Below are positions 47,268 through 59,367 of a stretch of 64,000 bases of DNA, piece after piece. The stretch comes from Chromera velia (Eukaryota; Sar; Chromeraceae). Numbering within the stretch: position 1 is the first letter of the stretch; every line of letters starts with the position of its first letter. The position numbers and the translations under genes were made by a program. Location of the stretch: the NCBI GenBank assembly GCA_018398765.1, contig JAHBMJ010000664.1:103583-167582 (forward strand), written 5' to 3'. The notes below the pieces were generated by a model. That model did not search any database, was not told the DNA's origin, and saw only the letters and a list, made by a program, of their open reading frames with translations.

Positions 47268-50200
47268 TTATCCGAGAAGGGCGTTGAGGTCCGCTGCGGA
47301 GAGTCCACTCTCTTGCGCGATCTTGCGGACTTGGTTCTTCGCATGGACTCTTCTGCTATCCTCCACTAGACCTGTACAGGCCCCCCGTCCTCCTTCGCCT
47401 GAAAGAACCAACAAGACAAGCCAGCAAGTGAGGAGAGGGAGAGAGATGTCAGAGAGGGATCCCTCACATGTGACAGTCACGCATGAGAAGTTCACTTGAG
47501 TGTTCTTTTGAATGAACATGTGTATGCTTATCAAAAGCAACCGACAGATCCATGCGGAAGAGAGCAAGGGGAACAAAACCCCCTCAAAAGCAGCTGCACT
47601 GTATTTATTGCACTCCAGCACACTCCCTCCCTTTCTCTCTCTCTCACGCACGTTTTATTCCTTCCTTCTAGCTGGAATTGAAAGAACCTTTGTTTCCCTT
47701 CACTGACGTACTTTCGAGGAAGCCTGCCACCGCCTTGTCGTCTTCACTGCCCGTGGCAGCGGGGAGAATGTTGGCGATCGCATGCCTTGCCTGGGCGTCT
47801 GACATGCCCCCTGCGTTGACAAGCTCCGACACGATTCTGTCCTCTGCCAGTCTTCTCCTCATTCTCCAGTAGAGCTTCGACCGCGCTCCCTTCCACTCGA
47901 GGGCGTCTCTGATCACACCCTTTGCCTTCATTCGCCCCGCCTTGTCGTGCAGATCCTGCAGAGAGGGGAACGATGCAACCAGACAGCGGAATACAGTCAT
48001 GGAATCAACTGTCAAAGAAGGAAAGATCAATCTGGCAACAGAAAAATCCAAACTGCACGACCTTCCTCTGTTTGTTCCTCTCTGACGCTTTCGTTTGTTT
48101 ATCTTCCTTTCTTGATGGCTTCTTTTGCGGGCTTCGCTCTGTCTGTCTGTTTGACACTTCTCTCTGTCCTTCCTTGGAAATGTGGCAACGCGAGGTACAC
48201 GAAAGGCCCCTCTCGCAGTCTCTCTGGATGCTGTCGGCCCGGATGCAGTCACTGGACTTTTGTCCCTCCGTCCTAGTCTCTCTGACTTAAAGGCAAGCAA
48301 GAACAAGAGAGAGGTAGAAAACGAGCTGACGGACTGACTGACTGACCGCATAGCCACACGCGATGCTTGTGTAGAGGGGAATGAGCGCCCTCTCGCGCTT
48401 TCGAATTTTCTCCTTCAAGCCAAGCGCGTCCGAGTCCGTCTGTTTCGTTTGGTTTTTTTTTAGACAGCCGATTCCGATGAAAAGTCGTTCGAGGGTGCAG
48501 AAAAACAAATCAAGCGGAAACGCAGGCAGGTTACCATGCGGGAATCGATAGTCAGGATCGGAAGGTGCCTTCATACAAAAACGCTGTCGTTCATCAATCT
48601 CCACTCTTGCAGACATTTTGTTTGATCAAATGGAGCAGCAAAAAGACCGAAAGATGGGATCGCAAGGCAGGGAGGAAAAGGTAAGAACCCGCATTCAAAA
48701 AGCTCACACGCCACTTTTGTCGGACTAGAGTACACTTGACCCCTGCATGTCCCCCCATGCCTTCCTTTGTTTTGCCCTTGACTTCAACATCATCGCTGTG
48801 TCCTGTTTCTGCCTTTTCGGGACAGGCCCACAGCCTTTCTCTCTCTGCATCCCAGCAGTCGACCGGCTGCCTGGTTGTCTGACTGACCATGCATTCTTCA
48901 AGTTCCTTGTCGAGCTCAAGAAGCTCAGGGTCGAGTCTGTGCATCAAGCTGATCTGCTCTTGAGACCTGAATTTGATCTCACAGATGCCTGCAGGACAAA
49001 AGAAAGCAGGAGGGAGAGATTCATCGCAATATAGGAAGTTCGTTGTCGAAAGATCACCTATCAATCTTGTGTAGGAGAAGAAATACAGCAGTGTGATCGA
49101 TCAAACACAGCAAGCGAAAACCAACCAACGAGCCAAGCTTTGAGGGGAGGCAAGAGGACTAACTACCAAGGAATGCCCCCCCCTTCCTGTGCAGACACCA
49201 ATTCCAAACCTCAAAGGACAACCAGCAACACACAGTGAAAGAGCAGGGGACGATGTTTTCAGGTCTGGGGAACACAACCTGACAGACAGCCTAACGGACT
49301 GTCATAAAGAAACAGACACAGATAGATGCATACAGACACACAAACTGACCAGGAGGTTCGAGGATTCCCCCCCTTGCCTCTGTGTCTGCGTACATCTCCA
49401 TCTTCTCGGGGTTGATCGACGGATCGATCACCACCCAGGCGCCTCCACGCAACTCTCCGTTGGGAGGGATGTACACGAACACCGGGTGACGGTACCTGCA
49501 TGGAGAGGGAGGGAGGCACACGGAAGAAGGGAGAAGGGGAGGTTCCCAGAGACCAATTTGGCAGAAGAGTCACCAAGGCAACGAACGGGTACCGTTTCTC
49601 CTTCTCTCTCCTTACCTGAAGTCGCGAAGCGCATGTGTGTCTGTATGTGTGTGTTCAGTATCGACACCAAAGCACTGCTGCCCGGCTGACTGACTGACTG
49701 ACTTGCGGAGTGCGTCGACGATCATGGCTCCAAACTTCAAAATCTCTCCGAACATGTCTCTGGTGCCTCCCGAGAACCCTCTCCAGTTGGCGAAGATGAA
49801 CAGAGGGAGGTTCTCTCCCTTGTTGAAGTCTTCAATTGCCTGAGCGGTCTTGAAGGCGGAGTCAGGGAACCAGACCTGCACAGACGGACAGACACAGACA
49901 GGCAGAAGCAGGGATCAAATAAAGATGGAAGGAAGAAAGGAAGAAAGAAAGGAGGACGGATCGAATCGAGAGAATAGAACCACAGCACATCAAAAACAAG
50001 GTTACTTACGGTCGGAAAGAGGGAGAGGCTTGAGAAATCAGGGAGAATAGAAAGAAGACTGAATGAGCGAATCAAGCGAAACCAAGTACCATCGGGCAAA
50101 CAAAGGAAGGAACCGTTCTTCAACAAAAGAAGACCCCCCCCCCCCCCCCCTGTCCAGCCTGAGGAAGTACTGCTTCCCTCGAGTCAGGGTTCGCAGGGTC

Positions 50201-52442
50201 TGCAGGGACCTTCGCCTCCACCGTTCTGGTCTCCACAGCGATGCACCCAACAGGAATGCCTCCTAGCTTGGCTCTCCCGACCACCACTCCCTTACCCCAT
50301 CCTGAGAGATATTCCTTGAAAGTCCCGCGATCGAAGAACCCTCCCTGCCATCCCTTCTCTCCCATGTCCACCCCCCCGAGCCAAGTACGGGGATCGTGGG
50401 GGGTGGAGGAGGGAACAACGTCGACCTCTCTGTCGACAGGGTCGGTGACCAGGCCGTCAGGAGGGGGAGAGTGTGCATCGAAGAAGGTTTTGGGAGTGTA
50501 GGACAGCCAATCCAGCACGGCCCTCATTCCCTCCTGATCATCCTGCACGACCTCATGAGAGACACCGTTGGAGTGCATGATCTGGGGCCCTCCCAGCTGG
50601 TCTTGGGAGACGTACACTTCCCTTCCTAGGAGTTTGTTGAGTGCCTGGAACCCCGTGAGGATCAGGGGCCCCCTCTGCATCTGAATGGTACGCTGGCCCA
50701 GTCGAACCAGGTACGCACCGATACCCACAGACCTGCATGGACGCATATGCGGCAAGAAAAGCAGGGAGAGAAACGTTAGGAGCGAAGTAACCACACGGAA
50801 GAGGCAGAGAGAAACTCCAGAACACAGGTTTCTTTCCGTACGTCTCGAATCTACTCTTGCTTCAGCAGAGTAGTGCGAATCTTTCACCAAATTCTCATCT
50901 GTAGTGCGCTTCAGCAGACCTATTGAAGCTGCGTGCCTTTGCCTCACTTCCTTTCTGTTTTTTGTCCGTTTCCTCTTTCCATCCATTCATTGCCGGGGAG
51001 AGGAAAGGCACACAAGCACGCACGCACAGAGAGAGAGAGAGCGGNAGGGAGGGGGGGAGGGGGAGAGAGAGAGAGAGAAGAAGGAGAGACAGAAAGAGAG
51101 AGGAAGCCGACGGACCGTCCTGTCACATATGAGAGAGTGAAGGTCTCTTCATACGCTCTCGAAGTCTCTCCAGCAATCAGTCCAGATCCCTGCAAAGACG
51201 CAAAGAGGGTCGTCATGTAGGTAGAGAAAAAAGAAGGAACGAAAACTGCAGTGCACTAACAAAAAGAAAAGAAGGAGAGGGAGAGTCTCTGGATCCTCCC
51301 CCCGCAGGCCGGGTCACAAATGGAGAAAGAAAAAAGATACCAATCCCTGAAAGAAAAAGACGAAAAAAAAAAGAAAAGAAGAAACCCCCCTCCCCTCCCA
51401 CGCACCTGCAGGTTCTCCACTCCGATAGACAGGCTCTCTGTGCCCACAATATCGTCGATGCGCATGCGGCGCTCTCCCTCGTCGGTGATCATCTCTCCTC
51501 GAATGGCTCCAGGAGGCACGCCCTGCATGCATTCATGCGCACATACCCATGCACCCACCGGTTGCAAGGTTGAGAGAGAAGGCGTTCACCAGAAAGAAGG
51601 GCAGAAAACGTCTCTCTCTCTCAATCAACCCAGTGCAGCGGGTACACAAGAGCATGAGAAAAGAAACGGGGAAAGGATGAATAAGCGTCAAGCAGAAAGG
51701 TTTGCTGGCCTCTCTTCTCTTCTCTTCTCTCTTCTGACCTTTGCGTCTTCTTCAGTGAGGTAGAGGTAGTTGTACCCGAGAGACGGGTTCGAGGCGTCCT
51801 TCCAGGCCACTTTGAATTTGGGCTTCAAGTCTTCGTACAGTCCGATGCGGGCGCCCGAGTTACACGCCAGGTAGATTCGAGGGAGTCCCCTCTCGCGCGC
51901 AAACTGAGAGGCCTTCTGGAAAAATTGGTCCTCCGCCACTCCGAACGATCCACCCTGCATATATTGATTGATGTGGGAGATCACCGACTGACGTGGTCTT
52001 TTCTTTCTTTCTTTCTAGCTCTCATTCATTCTTTTCAAAGGGGATCAATCAACACTGCAGAGTCGACCGACAAGTATACGAACAGAAAGTGCCACGCAAA
52101 CGTACAAGCACAACAAGAAGGAAGGAAGAAAACATGCGGGATCGCTTGGTACCCATTCAATCGAAACACTAGATCTAAAGTCCATCAGAAGCCAGAGGGA
52201 AATGCCACTGGAAAACTCTAGGATGCTAGAAATGCTTCAAAAAAAAAGAACTAGAAGATTCCATCCTGACAACCGGCCGGTATACAACAGAAGCCCATTT
52301 TCAACAAACAAACGGACAGGCTCGACGAGACGACCGAAGGAACGTCCCACCTACCCACTGACAGACAGACAGACAGACAGACCTGCACTGTGATGTCATT
52401 GGCGATCATGACCACCTCTCTTCCCTCTGGATACTCAGGAGT
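47268..52442 (-). other. ACC exons 24-34: carboxyltransferase domain and C-terminus
   Basis: Exons 52442-52383, 51954-51739, 51522-51406, 51189-51116, 50732-50135, 49875-49703, 49495-49350, 48988-48888, 48439-48347, 47955-47712 and 47398-47268. Contains [86 protein letters not shown] and [15 protein letters not shown]. The Gly-rich loops and the conserved Arg residues of the acetyl-CoA site are present. An odd poly-G run at 50134-50150 sits at the end of the largest exon (see findings). Confidence 0.95.
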
Positions 52443-55400
52443 CTGCGCGCACATTCAACAAATTTCTTTTCTTCATTTTTTTTGCACCTCAAGCGACATT
52501 AACTCCTTCAGAGCCGCAGTCATGATCAATTACTCAGACTCTCTTTCTCGCACACATACCTGCCAGTGTTGAACACAAAAATTCGGCAGTTTGGAACTAA
52601 TGACGGGGCAACTGACAAGACCACAGAAAGAAAAAGTCAAGGAAGCGGGGTTGGAGAGGATGGATGGAGAAACGCGAGGAAGAAGAGAGCCAAAAGGAAG
52701 TGCTGAAACCCTATCCTGCCTGTTCACATGAAAGACAAGTCATATTCATGCTGTCTCTCTCGGTCTGTCAGCTTCTTTTTTGCCCCCGTGTTCTTCCCTC
52801 CCTCCCTCGCTCTTCCTACCTTGAGTCTGAGGAGGAAGGCGACCATCCCGATCTTGTTGGCGGCTGCGTTCCAGTCCTCCACGATTTCCAGTTGTCCGTC
52901 CGAGCCCTCCTCAAGGAGGTACGCCTGGAAGCTCTCGTCGGGCATCGTGGGGGGATTGACGAGGCTGGTCTCCACACTCGCCTCCTCCTGGGCGTTGCGG
53001 ACCTGCCACGGGGTTGGAGGGAGGGAGGGAGGAGTTGGAATTCGACAGGGAGGGAAAAAGGAAGGACGGACGAGAGCGAAGAGGTAGGTCAAAGGGGAAG
53101 GGGGGCAGAAGTCGGCCGGGAAGGGAGGCAGGGCATATGTGGTGCGGGTCCAAGACGAAAAAAAGCTCGGCTGTTTGTTCTTTCAGGGCATCTCAAAGAC
53201 AACAGATCGGAGCAGTCAAATTGTTGAGGGGACACAAAGAAAGAAACGCCTCCTCTGAAATTCAGACCACTCAAGTTTCCAATCAGCGCGTGTGCATGTG
53301 TGAAGCGGCCGGGGAGGGTGAACGGAGGGGTTTTCATGGTGAATAAAACAAAGCAGAGCAACCCACCCTCTGGCTGAATTCAGACCACGTTCGAGAGAGA
53401 GAAACCTCAAGCAGTCCAAGGAAGTCATACACGTAGGTGCTGCCTGCGTTACGCGCTGCCGTTCTCTTCATGGTGATCTTGTCGAACTCTGGATAGGGCG
53501 ACACGCTGGTGGTGCCCTCTCCGGACAGGGCCACGAATTGACGGGGCTCTGATGGAATGAATCAGAGAGAAGAAAATAGAGAGAGGAGAGGGAAAATTTG
53601 ATGATCCTCTACAATTTGGCCTCGATTTCGTCGACCTACCAATGAATGATGAACATTGAATAACTGCGCTTGCAGAACACAATCGAACAGAAAAAAAGAA
53701 CGACGCACAATTTCTATATAGAAAGAGAGCACACTAGAGTGAGCTCCAAAAAAGACAGTTAAAAAAAGTCAAAGAAGTCGAGACATCCTCTCGTACCAGA
53801 AGCTTCGGTACACCAATCGGGTCTTTCATAGAGCACGAGTCAGACAGACACACTGTGTAACATGGTAGACAGACACGCCGGACATCTCCGCAGAGCAACC
53901 GAGTTCAAACCAACCTGCAGTAATTCTGTCGGGCAGTTCCCGCACCGCGTCGGTATCGAGCCATCGTCCTGTTGCAGAGGAAGCGGAGAGCCTGATGACT
54001 CTGTTGCCCTTGTCCTCTCCGTATCCCTCAGGAGGGATTCTGACCTTGAACTCTATCTGGTCGACCCGCAGCTTCAGGAGACGGGCAGAGAGCTCGCGTC
54101 GCACGTGCTGCATATAGCATCAGAAGAGACTTACTTGATTTGTTTGTTTGATTCCATGCAGATGTATGATATGTGGCGATTCCTGTCTGTCATTCTCATC
54201 AGGACATTCATGCATATTAAGGGGACGGGGAGCGAGCTCGGGACTTACGTGTTGCACGAAGGCACAACGACTGGCAGACGCAGAGCGCATGAGATGAGAA
54301 GAGAAAAAAGTAAAGACAAGCAGATCACCTCAGAAGAAAAACCTGAAAGGAAGGCCGAGCACAGGGGACCCGAGGACACAATGCCTCTCTCCCTCTACAG
54401 CGATAGGGACGGAAGGGACGGAGAGACAGACAGACACCAGAGAGAACAGGATTCCTTTGCAGAGATTGAGAAGAAAGGGCACAGAGACACCCAAAAGCAA
54501 CAGACCGAGATGAGGTCCTCGAACAGCTCCACGGCAGCGCCCTCTTCAGTCACCGTATCGAGGGGAGGGATGATGTTGATGAAGATGGATGAGGAGGCCG
54601 TGGGTTGCACCTGCAGGCATGCAGGCACACGTTGGAAGCGAAAAAGACCAGACGAGCAAGGGTCGATCGTGGGGGGGTAAAAAGTGACAACAGGTGAGGA
54701 AAGCAACCGAAAAAGAGGGGCACTGAAGAGGACTCTCAGTCATTTGACGAAGCCAGCGAATGAAGTCAACAAAGATTCCATGAATGAAGGACTGATTGGA
54801 ACCGTTCATTGACTGAGTCACCTGTTGTCCCTCTCCCAGTCCGGTCTCTTTTTCTTTCTTTCTTTCTTTCTTTCTTTCTGCATGGCGGCTTAACTGTCTG
54901 ACTGGACTCACCTGAGGGTCCAGGAATCCCCTCTCGAGCTCGTCGAGTGCATTGCTGATGAATGCAACCCCCGTCTGGAGGTCACTCAACGCTGCGGGGG
55001 TGTTGCAGACTTCCCGAACGAAGATCGACTGGAGCCCCTTGGCCTTCTTTGTCGGCGGGGTCTTGGGGGTTCCCACGTAGACCTGCAAGCAAGCGAGCGG
55101 GCAGGCAGGCAGGTAGTTTTTATTCATCAAGTGAATTGAGGGATGAAAATCCCTGATAGGCACGGCTGGATGCATACCATGGGTGGCGCGAAGAGACTGT
55201 GAGAGTGCAGAGGAAGGAGAAGAATGGGAGAGAACTTGCAGGCAGCAGAGGACAACCACCATTTCTTTTCTTCTGCTCAGAACCGCGGTTGCGAATCCCG
55301 GAAGGGGCCTGTGTGACGACGTACCTGTCTGTTTTGCGTGATAGCAGGAAGGCGGCTGATGCTGTAATTCTCCGATAGCCTCTCGAGCTCCAGAAGAGGG

Positions 55401-56165
55401 GGGAAGGTGGGGCGCATGTCTCTGCAGGGAAAAAAAGAGGAGCGAGAATAACACATTGTGAAAGCAGTGTTGCAGGAAGACAGGGGGGCAGGTCTCCAGG
55501 AAGGAAGCGAGATCAGGGGGAAAAATGTGCATTTTTTGCCGGGCGGTCTGCAGTCGAAGAGAATCAGGAAAAGGAATATACAGACAGTCAGAAAGGCAGG
55601 CAGACATACACGCACGCACTCTAACGCGCCCGCACAACACAGACCTTCTGAGTTTACTGTCAGTGAAGTCCTCCTTGCTGAGGAACGAGAAGTACCGGGT
55701 TGCTCGGGGAGTCTGCAAACAGACAGAGCAAAAGAAAAAAATGAAGAAATCGGAAAATGAAGAAACAGAAAGAGAAGGTCTAAAAGCAAGTGAAAAAACT
55801 ACGCGGCCTTCAGAGCGCTCAGGCAAGAGAAAGAAGACCAAAACCAGGGAAAGGAAACTCTCCAGCTCGGCTCTGCATTTCGTCATCTTCTTCTCTGGTT
55901 TTGTGCATGTGTGGGGCCGTTACTTTTGAAGTAAAAGACATACACGCGTTTGTATTGGGTCATCGGGCTGACACATTTTTGTGTCGAATACCCAGCCGAC
56001 ACAGAAATGCATCAAGTCTGACAGACTGGAGCACACCAGTCTTGCGTTGAATAAGCTTGTGAGGCAAAAAGCGCGTCGAAGGAGAGAAAGGCTGCCTGGG
56101 ACAGTGAGTTTCGAAAAGCCCGAAGGAGAAAAGCAAAGACGGGGAGACAGAGGCACAAACAAAAA

Positions 56166-56206
<41 letters not shown>

Positions 56207-57239
56207 TGTCAATAGTCAAGCCCCTGAAACTCAAATGCTTTCTCACGCACTCATCCACTTTGTTCGATCACCCATGCATCCATTCATCCCTCCCTCCCTC
56301 CGTTCGTTCAGACCAACCTGAGGAATCATCAGGTTCACCGTTCGAGTTTTGGCAGCACATAGCTCTGCTGTTCGACTCTGCAATGGAAGGCACGGGGGTT
56401 CAAATGAAGAAGCGTCAGTAGGGAGGAAGGCGGAGAAGGGAGGGAACGAGGGGCAGACAGAGCTCGCAACTCCAGAAAGAGAGAGAGAGAGGCTTTGCGG
56501 GAAAAACAGACAGACGCCGCTTTCCTTGCTACCTGATCCTCTGCATGTTTTTATTTCTGCCTCTGTTTTCCTCCCCTTTAATTTTTCTGAACCATCCCCC
56601 GCGTCTTTTCCCTTTCTCCCATCCCGAACACACCTACCGACCTGCACCAGCTTCTCCATCGACTGTGCGTACTCTTCCCACCCGTCGTCTCTGTCGTCCT
56701 TTTTGGGCTTCAGCATTGCGACGTGGACCACATTCACTGCAAGAAGAAAAGAAACAACGGAGGAAAACAAGTCAGCAAAATTTCCTTGGATCGGCAACAA
56801 TCATATCAACGTCTGCTCCGCTTTTTGTTGCTGCAAACAGGTAGGCAGAAAAAATGAAAGAGAGAGAGAGACAGACAGACTATATGTTTCTTCTTCTCCC
56901 TTCTTTTCTTCATGTACAGACAGACAGACAGACCGACAGACAGACACGCAGGGAGGCAGGAACGAAGCAGAAGAAAGAGGCACACATACGAAGAGACTGA
57001 CTGACAGGGAGACGACTCCTGAGAGTCTCCAGAGGCATCCACCTCTTTCTTCAGAGTCTCGACAATGCTGCCGAAGTCAGACTCCAGGGCAGCTTCGTCC
57101 TCCACAAGAACGAACACGCCCACACGCACGGGAGCCTCAGAAGCGTCCAGGTCTTTCTGTCTGAACGTGTATGCACACACTGTGGCTCCCCCCGGGCCCT
57201 CAAAGAATCTGCAGAGCGAGAAAGAAAGAAAGAAAGAAG

Positions 57240-57270
<31 letters not shown>

Positions 57271-59333
57271 GGAAAGAAAGAAAGAAAGAAAGAAAGAAAG
57301 AAAAGAAAGAAAGAAAGAAAGAAAGAAAAGAAAGAGGCAGACAGAGAGCCAATCATTGGTCTCCTCGCTTCCGCTTTCTGCCAGCACTCGATTCTAGCCG
57401 AACAGAGGGAAAACCCAACTCAGGAATCGGAACACAGACATTCTGTCGGGTCAATATCGGCAGTGAAGAAGCCGCAGCAGACGCGGAAACGCGCATTCTA
57501 CTCGACTGCGCTGGCTGTTGTCTTAAGGAAAAAAGAAAGCAAATGACCGGAACTGCAAAGAGCTTCAGTAGATCCGCGTGATCGTTGTACTGTTTCTTTT
57601 CTTTTCTGATCGGGGATTCGGAGGATCCCGAAAGCCCTTCCTTCTTTCCCGCTCCTGCCTTTCAGCTGACCTCATGGAGAGGATCTGAGAGGATCTGTAC
57701 ACACGACGCAGGTACACCTCCATCGCCCCATTCCGAATGTCGGCGTTCGAGTCGGAGAACAGGACTGCGAGGAGGTCCACACCGGCTTGCACGCGGCTGT
57801 TCATCGCCACCATTTCTGCTCCCTTGCCGCCCCTGCAAGCACAAAAGCAAGACAGCAGGAGCAGGAAATGATACAGAAAGAAACCTACGAGCCAGCACAT
57901 TGTGCACAAACTCCAAAAATGGAGTAGGTGACTGGCGGCAGGGACCAGACCCTGAACCGAGGACTTCCCTCCTTTTCTTTTCAAAGGAAAAGTATCTCAG
58001 CCTTCCTCTGTACTGGGCGGCCGACTGTTGAGAAAGAGAACAACGGCACTTAACAAAATTCTCTCTCATTCACTCACTTTTCCATCGCCCCAAGCTGCTG
58101 CCTGAGTGCCTCTACTCTCTCCTGGAACGGCATCGTCTGGGCTCTCCTCAGAAGGGATCCCGCCTGTGTGTGGGCAGAACAAGAAGAAGAAGGACGACAG
58201 AAACAGGATGAGTCGAATTGATGCAAGTTGTTTCTGTCTTTCTCTGTTTCTTTATTTTCAAACTTCCTGATTTTGGGGGGGCTCCACTGATCTCTTTTTC
58301 TTTCTTCGTTTCTTCTTTTTCCATCCGACAGTCAGTTGTGTTCCTTTATTGATGATTATAGCCGTCATACGTCTCTTCTTGTTTGTCAATTCTTTCAGGG
58401 CCTCTTTCCGCTTGCCTGATTCTCTTTCGTATTTTGACTCCGAGAAGTTATCTCGATCTTCATCTTCTCCCTTGCACAGAGACGCATTCTATCCTTTGTT
58501 GTGGCAGCAGAAGACTCTACAATTTCCTCCTTTCTTTTTTCCGTCTCCCTGCTTCCTCCTTTCCACACAGCGCTTCTGGCTCACTGGTTGAAAGGGAGAA
58601 AGTCGGGAGAGTGTAGAGGGGAGAGGACACACACACGTACAGAAGAGACTGGAAAAAGCAGACAGACATACAGATAGACAGAGGGATGGGGGGATCTGTC
58701 CGTCAGTCAACCCACCTACCTGAAGAGCCAGTCGACCATACGCCCTTCCTGCAACGTTCAGAGCCTCCAGCCTTGCAAGGACGTCCTTCAGGGACTCCGG
58801 CATCACCCACGTACCAAATCTGCATTCATCCATGCATCCGCCATTCAGTCAAACAAAAGACAAACACACATACTCAACTCAGGCAGAGGCTCCAAAAAAC
58901 TCAAATAGGATGTCGAAGGAGGCAGAGTCCATCAGAAGGCAAGCAAGCGGGCCGCAAAGGAGAAAGGGCAGGCAGGGAGGAATTTCACCCTTTGCCTTTT
59001 TTTTTCTGGCCATTCACCCTATGTGCTTTTTGTCTCTCTCTTTTAGCAGAAAAGAAAATGACAGACAGACAGCAGCGAAATGCAGGAGCAAACTAAAAGA
59101 AAAAGATGGAACCAACTTCCCCCAAGATCACAGGTTTCTTCACGGACCTGTCGGGGAACGTGGAGAGGAGACGGAGAAGGGAGAGCACAAGTTGGTTCCT
59201 CCTGTCCACCTGTCTGTGTGCGACCTTCAGGTCCAACACCTTCCTCAAGTTGCTCTTGTTCTCCCTGATTAGACTGGAGATCACGGCATCGTTCGGCCCG
59301 TCCTTGAAGATCTCTTCAACATCCAGGTATCTG

Positions 59334-59367
<34 letters not shown>

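Noticed and set aside
48540-48616. Frame [26 protein letters not shown] as an extra ACC exon
   Set aside because: Exons 48988-48888 and 48439-48347 join directly in phase and match the family alignment without it.
54546-55886. 446-codon minus-strand frame
   Set aside because: It reads through several ACC exons and the introns between them; the homology-supported exons use their own phases.
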